Source of the DNA: an uncultured Candidatus Melainabacteria bacterium
GTDB lineage: Bacteria; Cyanobacteriota; Vampirovibrionia; Gastranaerophilales; Gastranaerophilaceae
Direction of reading: 5' to 3'
DNA length: 28,627 bases
Assembly: GCA_934717895.1 (NCBI GenBank)
Contig: CAKUZO010000018.1
Span: forward strand, 1-28,627
This document shows, in pieces, positions 1 to 6,460 of this stretch (its first letter is position 1; each line of letters opens with the position of its first letter). The notes under the pieces were generated by a model. That model did no database searches, was not told the DNA's origin, and saw only the letters and a list, made by a program, of their open reading frames with translations. The translations under genes were made by a program, and so were the position numbers.

Positions 1-48
1 TTCTTCATGTGTATTCCTTTCAATTTACTTGTATTATAATAATCAGCT

Positions 49-77
49 GGATTCTTTCGCTGTCGCTCAGAATGACG
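49..77. repeat. Short dispersed-repeat-like intergenic sequence
   Basis: This intergenic stretch has ATTCT at 51-55 and AGAAT at 69-73 as inverted arms around a CGCTGTCGC core. It resembles the ATTCTGAGCG...GAATC-type intergenic repeats seen in many bacterial genomes. Only one copy is in this window, so its dispersed nature is recalled, not shown. Nothing else is recognisable in bases 1-197, which hold no convincing gene. Confidence 0.35.
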
Positions 78-197
78 ACTGATAGCAGCTATTTCCGATA
101 CAGACTTCGCCTCCTCGCCTCTTGGCGTCTTCGCATCTAAATCAGTTTCGTTATCGTCCTATCGTCTTTTAAAGACCTTGCTTCCCTGCAATTTCCA

Positions 198-563
198 CTA
201 CTTTACAAGTCCTTCTGTTTCATTAAACATTACCATATAAAAATCTGGGCTTGTCATATTCGGATTTTTCTTCATGAACTTTTTGACATCAAAATTATCC
301 AAATATTTATCCAGTTTTTTCAAAACCTTTTCATTTTCTTCATGTTCTGTTTTTAATTTTGAAATATATTGACGAGTCATTGCAAGTATTTCTTCCTCTG
401 TCAAAATCGGTTGTCCACCCAGCAATACCTCATCTGATTCGTCTTCGTCAATATACTTTTTTAACTCTTCTTTTGGATCCTCTTTTTGTCTTCTTCCATT
501 GCTGTCAGAAGATGTAGACGACGAGATTGCTCGGTTTCCAAAAGGATTAACACTATTAAACAT
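198..563 (-). CDS. Hypothetical charged helical protein (121 aa)
   Basis: Small cytoplasmic protein of unknown function. The N-terminus (MFNSVNPFGN) is followed by a Ser/Thr-rich linker, a very acidic and basic central part, and a predicted helical segment rich in Glu and Lys that could form a coiled coil. No signal peptide, membrane segment or catalytic motif is visible. The start at 563 was chosen because GTGAGG lies 6 nt upstream. An upstream in-frame ATG at 599 would add 12 residues but has no clear ribosome binding site. It lies downstream of the HD-domain gene on the same strand, about 120 nt away, so it may be co-transcribed. I do not recognise a family. Confidence 0.6.
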   Translation of the reverse strand: MFNSVNPFGNRAISSSTSSDSNGRRQKEDPKEELKKYIDEDESDEVLLGGQPILTEEEILAMTRQYISKLKTEHEENEKVLKKLDKYLDNFDVKKFMKKNPNMTSPDFYMVMFNETEGLVK

Positions 564-682
564 AAGATGCCTCACTAATTTTTCATTACAAGACGGCATT
601 TTTTGTTTTTTCTTTAATCATTTCATTCAAATAGGGGATATTAGTGCCCTAAATCCCTCTAACCACAACGTTTATCAACTTC

Positions 683-1489
683 TTATAAATAACATTTAGG
701 TTCTTGACCTTGAACACCGGCGTACAATTCAACGTATTGTTTTGCAGGACTGGACTCAATTTTTGTCAACAAAACTTCTTCAATCTGGAAAAATCCTACA
801 TCACCGGACATTTCAATGTCAATTCTGATAGGTTTGTTTGCACCATGGTGAATTCCAATTCTTTCGATTGCGTTTGCTGAATATTTGTGAATATCTCCGA
901 CCCTCGGAGTTTTGTTCAACGCCATAGGAATTCTTGCACGCCCTTTCGTCATATCACAACCGTCCGCAATCAAGATAATTCCGGCTTCGATTGAGTGAAT
1001 TTTTTTAGATGCCATGTGACCTACAATCGCCTCAATAGCAAGCGATTTAATCACAACACGTCTGTGCAAATTGTCAGGGAAAAGATGCATTAATGTTCGC
1101 TCAATTATGTGTTTCGCAAGGATTACAGACATATCCTCGTGACCTTGACGCCCAATCATCATTCCAAGGTCGTGCATAAGCCCCGCAAGAATGATTGCAC
1201 ACATACTGTCCTCAAAAGTTCCGATTTCTTCCTTTTCCAAAGAAGTCTGAATTCCTGAATCTTTCAAAAGATTAAGCATTTTTATCGCATTAGCACAAAC
1301 CTGTCGCATATGAACAGGTCCATGGTCGTTATAACCAAGACGCTTGATAGACACATTGTTCGCATAATCTTGCATCTCTTGCAACTCATCATCTGCAAAC
1401 AAATAATGAACAAGTTCTGTACAAACCTTGCTACCTTCAAGTCTTTTTAAAATTTTTGATTCAAGTGAAACTTCTTTGATTGATTTCAT
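683..1489 (-). CDS. HD-domain phosphohydrolase
   Basis: Predicted metal-dependent phosphohydrolase of the HD superfamily (268 aa), likely acting in the cytoplasm on a nucleotide or other phosphate ester; the substrate cannot be told. The metal-binding pattern is visible: His56/His60 (NDHGPVH), the HD doublet at His106-Asp107 (GLMHDLGM), His117, His158 (IVGHMA) and Asp176/Asp179 (ADGCD). No second domain such as GGDEF or a sensor is attached, so it is a stand-alone HD protein. A good ribosome binding site (AAGGA) lies about 9 nt before the ATG. A TATAAT-like -10 lies in the 87-nt gap to aroC upstream, so it may have its own promoter. Family membership is firm; the specific role is unknown. Confidence 0.8.
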   Translation of the reverse strand: MKSIKEVSLESKILKRLEGSKVCTELVHYLFADDELQEMQDYANNVSIKRLGYNDHGPVHMRQVCANAIKMLNLLKDSGIQTSLEKEEIGTFEDSMCAIILAGLMHDLGMMIGRQGHEDMSVILAKHIIERTLMHLFPDNLHRRVVIKSLAIEAIVGHMASKKIHSIEAGIILIADGCDMTKGRARIPMALNKTPRVGDIHKYSANAIERIGIHHGANKPIRIDIEMSGDVGFFQIEEVLLTKIESSPAKQYVELYAGVQGQEPKCYL

Positions 1490-1576
1490 AATGCATTTCC
1501 TTTTCTTCTGTTCTTATAATTATATAATACCCCAGAATTGAGAAAAATTATACATCTTAATAAAAAGTTTTTATTT

Positions 1577-2641
1577 CTACAAACTATTTTTGAAATTTGT
1601 CATGATTTCGTCGAAATTGTCACCGCCGAATTTCATCAACATTTCGTCTATTAATACACAGGCAATTCTGTTTTCTGCAACAACCGAGCACGCCTCAACC
1701 GCACAAGTATCAGAACGTTCAAAGTGCGCCTCTGTCTGTTCCATTGTCTTTAAATCAACCGTATTCAAAGGTTTTCTAAGTGTCGGAATAGGCTTCATCA
1801 CAGCGGTTACAACCAGCGGTTCGCCGTTTGTCATTCCGCCTTCAATTCCACCGGCATTATTGGTTTTGCGAACAATTTTCCCATCTTCTGCATACATTTG
1901 ATCATGAAATTCACTGCCAAACATCTTATATGCGTCAGAATTTCCGATTGCAACAGCTTTGACTGCCGGAATACTCATTACAGCTTGCGCAATCTTACCA
2001 TCAAGCATTCTGTCCCAATGAACAAACGAACCTAAACCAACCGGCATGCCTGTATATGTCACTTCAAACTTTCCGCCTAGCGTGTCACCGGCATCTTTTG
2101 CCTTATCAATTTCTGAGTGAAACTCTTCTTCGGTTTTTCCTTGCCCGATTTGGATAATTTTTGATGAACATTTTATTCCAAATTGTTCCAACATTTGTTT
2201 TGCAATTGCACCAACTGCAACCTCTATTGCGGTTTTACGTGCACTAGAACGTTCAAGAATGTTTCTCAAATCTGTCTGATTATATTTTATACTTCCGGCA
2301 AAATCGGCGTGCCCAGGACGATATTTTGAGAAAGATTTTTCGTCTGTAAAATCCTCTGAGTTTGAGCTCATTATCTTTTGCCAGTTTTCAAAATCTCTGT
2401 TTTGCACAACAAGAGTGATTGGCGAACCGAGCGTTTTACCAAATCTTACACCTGATGTGATTTCGACTTTATCGGATTCAATTTTCATTCTTCCGCCACG
2501 ACCGTAGCCGCCTTGTCGGCGTTTCAATTCCGAATTAATGAAGTCCTCATCTATTTGAAATCCTGCCGGAATTCCTTCTATGATTGCTGTTAAGCATTTT
2601 CCGTGGCTTTCGCCTGCTGTTAAAAATCTAAATTTGTTCAT
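1577..2641 (-). CDS. aroC: Chorismate synthase
   Basis: Catalyses the last step of the shikimate pathway, 5-enolpyruvylshikimate-3-phosphate to chorismate, with reduced FMN as cofactor; cytoplasmic. At 354 aa it has the usual length. Family signatures are clear: the N-terminal TAGESHG, the FMN/substrate-binding segments RRQGGYGRGGR and RPGHADFAG, the ERSSARKTA stretch, GGIEGGMTNGEP, and the C-terminal FGGDNFDE. The start is fixed by the conserved MNKFRFLTAGESHG; no good Shine-Dalgarno precedes it, because the upstream sequence is a repeat (2653-2753). It lies between a secreted protein gene and an HD-domain gene on the same strand. It marks this part of the window as core chromosome. Confidence 0.97.
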   Translation of the reverse strand: MNKFRFLTAGESHGKCLTAIIEGIPAGFQIDEDFINSELKRRQGGYGRGGRMKIESDKVEITSGVRFGKTLGSPITLVVQNRDFENWQKIMSSNSEDFTDEKSFSKYRPGHADFAGSIKYNQTDLRNILERSSARKTAIEVAVGAIAKQMLEQFGIKCSSKIIQIGQGKTEEEFHSEIDKAKDAGDTLGGKFEVTYTGMPVGLGSFVHWDRMLDGKIAQAVMSIPAVKAVAIGNSDAYKMFGSEFHDQMYAEDGKIVRKTNNAGGIEGGMTNGEPLVVTAVMKPIPTLRKPLNTVDLKTMEQTEAHFERSDTCAVEACSVVAENRIACVLIDEMLMKFGGDNFDEIMTNFKNSL

Positions 2642-2652
2642 GGGTTTTGAGT

Positions 2653-2753
2653 GAGAAGTGAAACGTGAAAAGTGAGAGGTCTATTTCATTCGCTTCGCTC
2701 AATTATAGCTTTGTGCGTGAGCACCTATATGGTCTTTTCACATTTCACTTTTC
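2653..2753. repeat. Inverted repeat in front of aroC
   Basis: Two 20-nt arms (2653-2672 and 2734-2753) are inverted copies with 18 of 20 matches. The left arm begins GAGAAGTGAAACGTG and the right arm is CTTTTCACATTTCAC... in the plus strand. The 61 nt between them hold CGCTTCGCTC and GTGCGTGAGCAC. The unit fills almost the whole gap between aroC and the next gene upstream, which suggests an inserted palindromic repeat and not a promoter. A transcript through it would fold into a long hairpin and could separate the two genes. Confidence 0.6.
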
Positions 2754-2766
2754 TCTTTTCACTTTC

Positions 2767-3243
2767 TTATTTTGCATACCTCAAGAAAATCTGTTCTTTT
2801 GTTTGCATTAACTCTTCTGTAATCTGCCATTTGCCATTGATTTTCTTGACTATCATATATGTTTTAAGCTTGTATGTTTCGCCTTTTGGCTGTCTTAGTG
2901 AACTGATTTTATATGAGCCATTGCCAAGCGATGTTACTTTAACATCTGTGTATGTGTTTTTGTAACCACGCATTTTTGCTCCGGCTTGCCCAATTCTCAT
3001 TTGCTTAACATAAGTTGCTGTGTTTGTGTTTACGTTTACAAGTTGCCCGTTTGGCTTTACGACCTGACGAATAATTTTGGCACTCGGAGAGTACATTGTT
3101 GCAACTGTCGGGCTGTATGTGTTTGCAGCATTTACGTAGCTGTGGAAAAAGTTTAGAGCTTCCTGTGCGCTGTCTGCAAGTGCCTGCAAGCCTGTCATCA
3201 TAAACATTGTTAATACGATTAATATTGATAATAGTTTTTTCAT
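2767..3243 (-). CDS. Secreted NTF2/SnoaL-like protein
   Basis: Exported small protein (158 aa). Residues 1-23 form a clear Sec signal peptide: MKKLL, a hydrophobic core (SILIVLTMFMMTG), and an A-L-A cleavage site before Asp-Ser. The mature part starts with a helix (AQEALNFFHSYVNAANTYS) and continues with beta-strand-like segments including a terminal KKINGKWQITEE; this pattern fits the cystatin-like NTF2/SnoaL fold, often seen in periplasmic or secreted proteins. No catalytic residues can be assigned. A strong ribosome binding site (AGGAG, 7 nt) fixes the start, and a TATAAT-like -10 lies 24-29 nt before the start. The fold call is an inference from the pattern. Confidence 0.7.
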   Translation of the reverse strand: MKKLLSILIVLTMFMMTGLQALADSAQEALNFFHSYVNAANTYSPTVATMYSPSAKIIRQVVKPNGQLVNVNTNTATYVKQMRIGQAGAKMRGYKNTYTDVKVTSLGNGSYKISSLRQPKGETYKLKTYMIVKKINGKWQITEELMQTKEQIFLRYAK

Positions 3244-3332
3244 TTTTTTCTCCTTCTACAATTTTCATTATACTTATAAAACGAAAAAAATTAGAATTTG
3301 TTCATTTTAGATTTTACCATAGAAAAAAAATA

Positions 3333-3361
3333 TTGTCATTCTCTTGAATATGTAGTATAAA
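3333..3361 (+). promoter_or_regulatory. Promoter of the Xer gene, leaderless geometry
   Basis: TTGTCA (3333-3338), a 17-nt spacer and TATAAA (3356-3361). The ATG of the recombinase follows after only 6 nt, so transcription should start at or next to the A of the start codon. No Shine-Dalgarno is present upstream. Confidence 0.6.
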
Positions 3362-3367
3362 AGACTT

Positions 3368-4237
3368 ATGAATACGCAGGTTTTGGCAGAATATTTAGAG
3401 TATTTGGAGATAGAAAAAGGGTTGAGTGAAAACACGCTCGAAGCTTATCGAAGAGATTTGTTGAGCTTTTTCGATTTTTGCGGAGATGTAAATGTTACAG
3501 ATATCCAAAGGACTCAGGTGAATTCGTTTGTCCGAAATCTTCACGAACAAAAGTATTCCCCAACAAGTGTTATGCGAAAAATAGCATCTCTTCGAAGTTT
3601 TTTCAAATGGGCTTGTACAAACGAAAAAACTTCAATAAACCCGACTTTGACACTTGAACAGCCAAAAATCCCGCAAAAATTGCCCAAAGTTATGACACTA
3701 GATGAGATAAATGAGATTTTAAACCAAAAACTGTCAAAACTTCATAGAGTCGTTGTTGAGCTACTTTATGGTTGTGGGCTAAGGGTTTCTGAGTTAGTGA
3801 ATTTAAAGATTAACGATTATGACTTGAACGGAAAATATTTGACTTGCACAGGGAAAGGCTCAAAAGACAGGATTGTTCCTCTTGGCAAAAAAGCGATTAA
3901 GGCGATAAAAGAATACCTGCCTGAGCGCGAATTTTATTTGCAGAAATTTAATTTGCAGACCAAAAAACTTTTGGTGAATGAGAAGGGGAAACTTGTTACG
4001 CGCCAAGAGGTTTACACATTTATTCATGAGCAGGGAAAAATGTTACATAAGGCAATTTCTCCGCACACTTTGCGTCACACATTTGCGACGCACTTGCTCG
4101 AAAACGGAGCCGATTTGAGGGTTGTGCAAGAGCTTTTGGGGCATAGTGATGTTGCGACGACTCAATTATATACACATGTTAGCAAAAAACGCCTTAAAGA
4201 AGTTTATTTTGCGATTAACGGGCGTGAAAATATTTAA
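3368..4237 (+). CDS. xer: XerC/XerD-family tyrosine recombinase
   Basis: Site-specific tyrosine recombinase (289 aa), the length of the housekeeping Xer proteins that resolve chromosome dimers at dif. Residues 1-90 form the SAM-like core-binding domain (EIEKGLSENTLEAYRRDL, then SPTSVMRKIASLRSFFKW). The catalytic domain has Arg139 (GCGLRVSEL), a Lys in TGKGSKDR (163/166), His233-x-x-Arg236 (HTLRHTFATH), His259 (LLGHSDVATT) and the nucleophile Tyr268 (QLYTHV). All active-site residues are present, so it should be functional. It sits upstream of ssrA and outside the accessory genes, which favours a host Xer over a phage integrase; whether it is XerC, XerD or a single XerA-like enzyme cannot be decided. 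It has no ribosome binding site and is probably translated from a leaderless mRNA. Confidence 0.9.
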   Translation: MNTQVLAEYLEYLEIEKGLSENTLEAYRRDLLSFFDFCGDVNVTDIQRTQVNSFVRNLHEQKYSPTSVMRKIASLRSFFKWACTNEKTSINPTLTLEQPKIPQKLPKVMTLDEINEILNQKLSKLHRVVVELLYGCGLRVSELVNLKINDYDLNGKYLTCTGKGSKDRIVPLGKKAIKAIKEYLPEREFYLQKFNLQTKKLLVNEKGKLVTRQEVYTFIHEQGKMLHKAISPHTLRHTFATHLLENGADLRVVQELLGHSDVATTQLYTHVSKKRLKEVYFAINGRENI

Positions 4238-4318
4238 ATATAATTATCACTTTGTATAGCTAAAAGATTAAGCCTGATATATTTTATCACAGTTATGTGG
4301 TTGAACTAGGACAAGGGG

Positions 4319-4347
4319 TTGAAATTTAGAAAAAAAAGGGTTATAAT
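4319..4347 (+). promoter_or_regulatory. ssrA promoter
   Basis: TTGAAA (4319-4324), 17-nt spacer, perfect TATAAT (4342-4347). It would start transcription near 4354, giving a precursor with about 30 extra 5' nt. A second TATAAT at 4365-4370 could start nearer the mature 5' end. Confidence 0.6.
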
Positions 4348-4383
4348 GATAAATACAGAACATTTATAATCAAATATTTTCAT

Positions 4384-4784
4384 GGGGACGTTTTGGATTT
4401 GACAGGACGTTCGGTTGAGATAGATTGCGAGCCCGAGCGCTGTTCTCGGTTATCAACGAGCACAACAAATTAAATGCTAACAATGTAATTAAAGCAGACT
4501 TCTCTAGAGCACAAGCTTTAGCTGCGTAAGTCGCTGATTATAGCTACTTGTAGAGCCCAGCTTGCCGGTTTTACGAGTCCACTATGCAAGACGCAGTGCA
4601 TCAATGCGGTGTAAATGCATCAAGATAACATCGCAAGGTTTAGAGTTTCCTTTAAATAAAACCTAGGATCGATTTATAGGGTTCTGATTTTTTCCTAAAT
4701 CGGTTGAGCGAATAAAAATCTACACTCGTAGAAGTTTATCAAGATCCGTTTTGGACAGGGGTTCGACTCCCCTCGTCTCCACCA
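4384..4784 (+). ncRNA. ssrA: Transfer-messenger RNA (tmRNA)
   Basis: Rescues stalled ribosomes by trans-translation and tags the unfinished protein for proteolysis, working with SmpB. The 5' end GGGGACG (4384-4390) pairs with CGTCTCC (4774-4780) to make the 7-bp acceptor stem with one G-U pair, and ACCA (4781-4784) is encoded. The 5' tRNA-like portion has the typical TTTGGATTTGACAGG, and the T-arm is AGGGGTTCGACTCCCC. The tag-reading frame is at 4476-4529. The gene is one piece of about 401 nt, not the permuted two-piece form known from some cyanobacteria and alphaproteobacteria. Its 3' end is a common integration site for mobile elements, and the accessory region here starts right behind it. 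Confidence 0.97.
4476..4529 (+). other. tmRNA tag-peptide reading frame
   Basis: From the resume codon GCT (4476) to TAA (4527-4529) the frame encodes ANNVIKADFSRAQALAA, 17 residues. With the Ala brought by the tmRNA the tag reads (A)ANNV...ALAA. The ALAA end is the usual protease-recognition tail; the ANN start is like cyanobacterial tags. Confidence 0.85.
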
Positions 4785-4793
4785 TTAAAACAC

Positions 4794-4818
4794 AGAGGCT
4801 TACGATAGCCTCTTTTTT
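4794..4818 (+). terminator. Rho-independent terminator of ssrA
   Basis: AGAGGCT (4794-4800), 6-nt loop TACGAT, AGCCTCT (4807-4813), followed by a run of T to 4818. It lies 10 nt after the encoded CCA. Confidence 0.85.
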
Positions 4819-4857
4819 AGTGCCAAATTCCCCGTACCACGCGGGCTTCTGCTAATT

Positions 4858-4920
4858 AAAGAGAATTTACTCAAGCTGATTTTAAGAGAAATTTACCCCA
4901 TTCACGTTGAAATTCTCTTT
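4858..4920. repeat. Inverted-repeat unit A (AAAGAGAATTT / AAATTCTCTTT)
   Basis: Perfect 11-bp inverted arms at 4858-4868 and 4910-4920 enclose 41 nt, with a third imperfect copy (AAGAGAAATTTA, about 4884-4895) between them. The same arms with nearly the same spacing recur at 27093-27152 near the other end of the accessory region. Confidence 0.55.
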
Positions 4921-5061
4921 CGGCAAATAAAAAGAGTCCTTTTTAACTTTTAAAAAGCTGCAAAATCTACTAAAAAAGATATTAAATATAATATAATGCA
5001 ACACTTTGCCTAATAATTATAATAATCCCATGACAAAATAGAAACAAAATTTTACATAGTA

Positions 5062-5094
5062 AGTGTTGTGTAAACACTCAATATAATATATAAT
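5062..5094 (+). promoter_or_regulatory. Predicted CBASS promoter with overlapping palindrome
   Basis: TTGTGT (5066-5071), 17-nt spacer, TATAAT (5089-5094). The -35 lies inside a palindrome with 6-bp arms (AGTGTT 5062-5067, AACACT 5073-5078, 5-nt centre), placed as expected for a repressor site. The transcript would carry a leader of about 200 nt before cap5. No regulator gene is adjacent, so the binding protein would be encoded elsewhere. Confidence 0.45.
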
Positions 5095-5251
5095 AAATAA
5101 AATAACTATCTCAGAGTGAATACCAAGACAGCATTAAATAAAAACTATACATTAAATATACATGAACCAAGGCTGGAAGTCAAATCACCCTGAGACTATT
5201 TAAAATAACTTAATATAACGGGAGGAGAAAACCACACAAGAAGGGTGTAGT

Positions 5252-5284
5252 ATGAGCTTACAAAATATTAAGAGTTATAGGTAG
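5252..5284 (+). CDS. Possible 10-codon leader ORF before cap5
   Basis: ATG at 5252 opens MSLQNIKSYR and ends with TAG at 5282-5284, 24 nt before the cap5 start. AGAAGGGTG just upstream is a mediocre ribosome binding site. It could be a leader peptide or chance; the evidence is only position and spacing. Confidence 0.2.
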   Translation: MSLQNIKSYR

Positions 5285-5308
5285 AAAACCAGAAAAGGAG
5301 ATTTTGAC

Positions 5309-6460
5309 ATGGGTAAAATTACTAAGTCAAGACCAGCAATTCCAAATACCGTCAAAATGGAATTATGGTCAAAAGCAGGTGGTAGATGTGAATTTTTAGG
5401 TTGCAATAAACCTTTATGGAGAGATGGACTAACATTTGAGCAAATAAATGATTCAAATATTGCTCATATAATTGCTTGTTCACCTGAGGGACCAAGAGGA
5501 GATGAAGTCTTATCTAAAAAACTTGCAACAGATATTTCTAATTTAATGCTAACATGTCCGGAACATCATAAATTAATAGATGCAAAGGAACTTGAAGCCA
5601 TATATTCACAAGAATGTCTTGAAAATATGAAAAAATCACACGAAAACAGGATTGAAGCAGCAACTTCCATTTTACCGGAAAACAAATCTACTGTTATCAA
5701 ATATAGTGCGAAAATAGGTTCTCGTGCAATTAGTTTAAATGAAAAAGAGATTTTTAATGCATTATTCCCAAAATCTTATCCGGATGGAGATTGTATTGAA
5801 TTAGGTCTTAAAAATAATGCTTGGGATGATACCGACCCAAATTATTGGTTAATTGAAAAAAGCAATTTAGAAGCATTATTTAATACACAGGTAAAATCAA
5901 AAATAGAAAATGGGATTATAAATCATGTTTCAGTTTTCGGTTTTGCACCACAGCCATTACTTATATTGCTCGGTAATTTAATAAGTGATAAATGTCCGGC
6001 AAATGTTTTCCAGTTGAATCGTGAAAATGCTGATTGGAGTTGGCGAAAAGAAAATGAAGATATAAATTATAAAATTATTGAACCAACTAGAATATCTAAG
6101 TCTAATATTCCCGTACTTAATATATCATTAAGTGGGATTATTGCAGAAGAACGAATAAAAAAAGTTATCCCTAATAGTGATATTTGGACATTTACATTAG
6201 AAAAAACTAATCCGGATTTTCTCACTGCAAGTAATCAGCTTTATATTTTTAAATATGAAATACGCACATTGTTAGATAAAATAAAACAAAATTATCCAGA
6301 AGGGACTTGTTTAAATATTTTCCCAGCAATGCCTGTATCAACTTGTATTGAATTTGGACGTCTAATATTACCTAAAGCAGATATGTCAATGAATATATAT
6401 AATCAGATGAGTATAGAAAAAGGGTTTGTGTTAGCACTAACAATAGGAGGAGAATTATAA
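5309..6460 (+). CDS. cap5: CBASS effector Cap5 (HNH endonuclease fused to SAVED)
   Basis: Effector nuclease of a CBASS anti-phage system (383 aa). In this family the C-terminal SAVED domain binds a cyclic oligonucleotide made by the partner cyclase, which activates the N-terminal HNH domain to degrade DNA and stop the infected cell. Residues about 15-110 show the HNH core with a zinc knuckle: Cys27, Cys32, His53 (NIAHIIACSPEGPRG), Asn78 and Cys83-x-x-His86-His87 (SNLMLTCPEHHKLID). Residues about 130-383 match the SAVED pattern, with hydrophobic strands (VSVFGFAPQPLLILLG; CLNIFPAMPVSTCIEFGR) and the ending GFVLALTIGG. AAGGAG 8 nt before the ATG fixes the start. Its stop overlaps the cyclase start (TAATG). 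All nuclease residues appear intact. Confidence 0.9.
   Translation: MGKITKSRPAIPNTVKMELWSKAGGRCEFLGCNKPLWRDGLTFEQINDSNIAHIIACSPEGPRGDEVLSKKLATDISNLMLTCPEHHKLIDAKELEAIYSQECLENMKKSHENRIEAATSILPENKSTVIKYSAKIGSRAISLNEKEIFNALFPKSYPDGDCIELGLKNNAWDDTDPNYWLIEKSNLEALFNTQVKSKIENGIINHVSVFGFAPQPLLILLGNLISDKCPANVFQLNRENADWSWRKENEDINYKIIEPTRISKSNIPVLNISLSGIIAEERIKKVIPNSDIWTFTLEKTNPDFLTASNQLYIFKYEIRTLLDKIKQNYPEGTCLNIFPAMPVSTCIEFGRLILPKADMSMNIYNQMSIEKGFVLALTIGGEL

Larger units (their letters stand above)
4819..5308. other. Intergenic region between ssrA and the CBASS operon
   Basis: About 490 nt with no gene of normal size. It holds an inverted-repeat unit (4858-4920), a promoter with palindrome (5062-5094) and a 10-codon ORF (5252-5284). 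A GGGAGGAG stretch near 5219-5226 looks like a ribosome binding site, but no usable start codon lies at the right distance. This is the most likely place for the left boundary of the accessory region. I looked for a second copy of the ssrA 3' end elsewhere in the window and found none. Confidence 0.6.

Noticed and set aside
2672..2965. 97-codon plus-strand ORF opposite the secreted protein
   Set aside because: Antisense to a gene with a signal peptide and strong ribosome binding site; its first part lies in the inverted repeat.
4774..4784. ssrA 3' end as attL with a duplicated copy further right
   Set aside because: No second copy of the CGTCTCCACCA end was found in the window; the right end may lie beyond 28627, or the element did not use this sequence.
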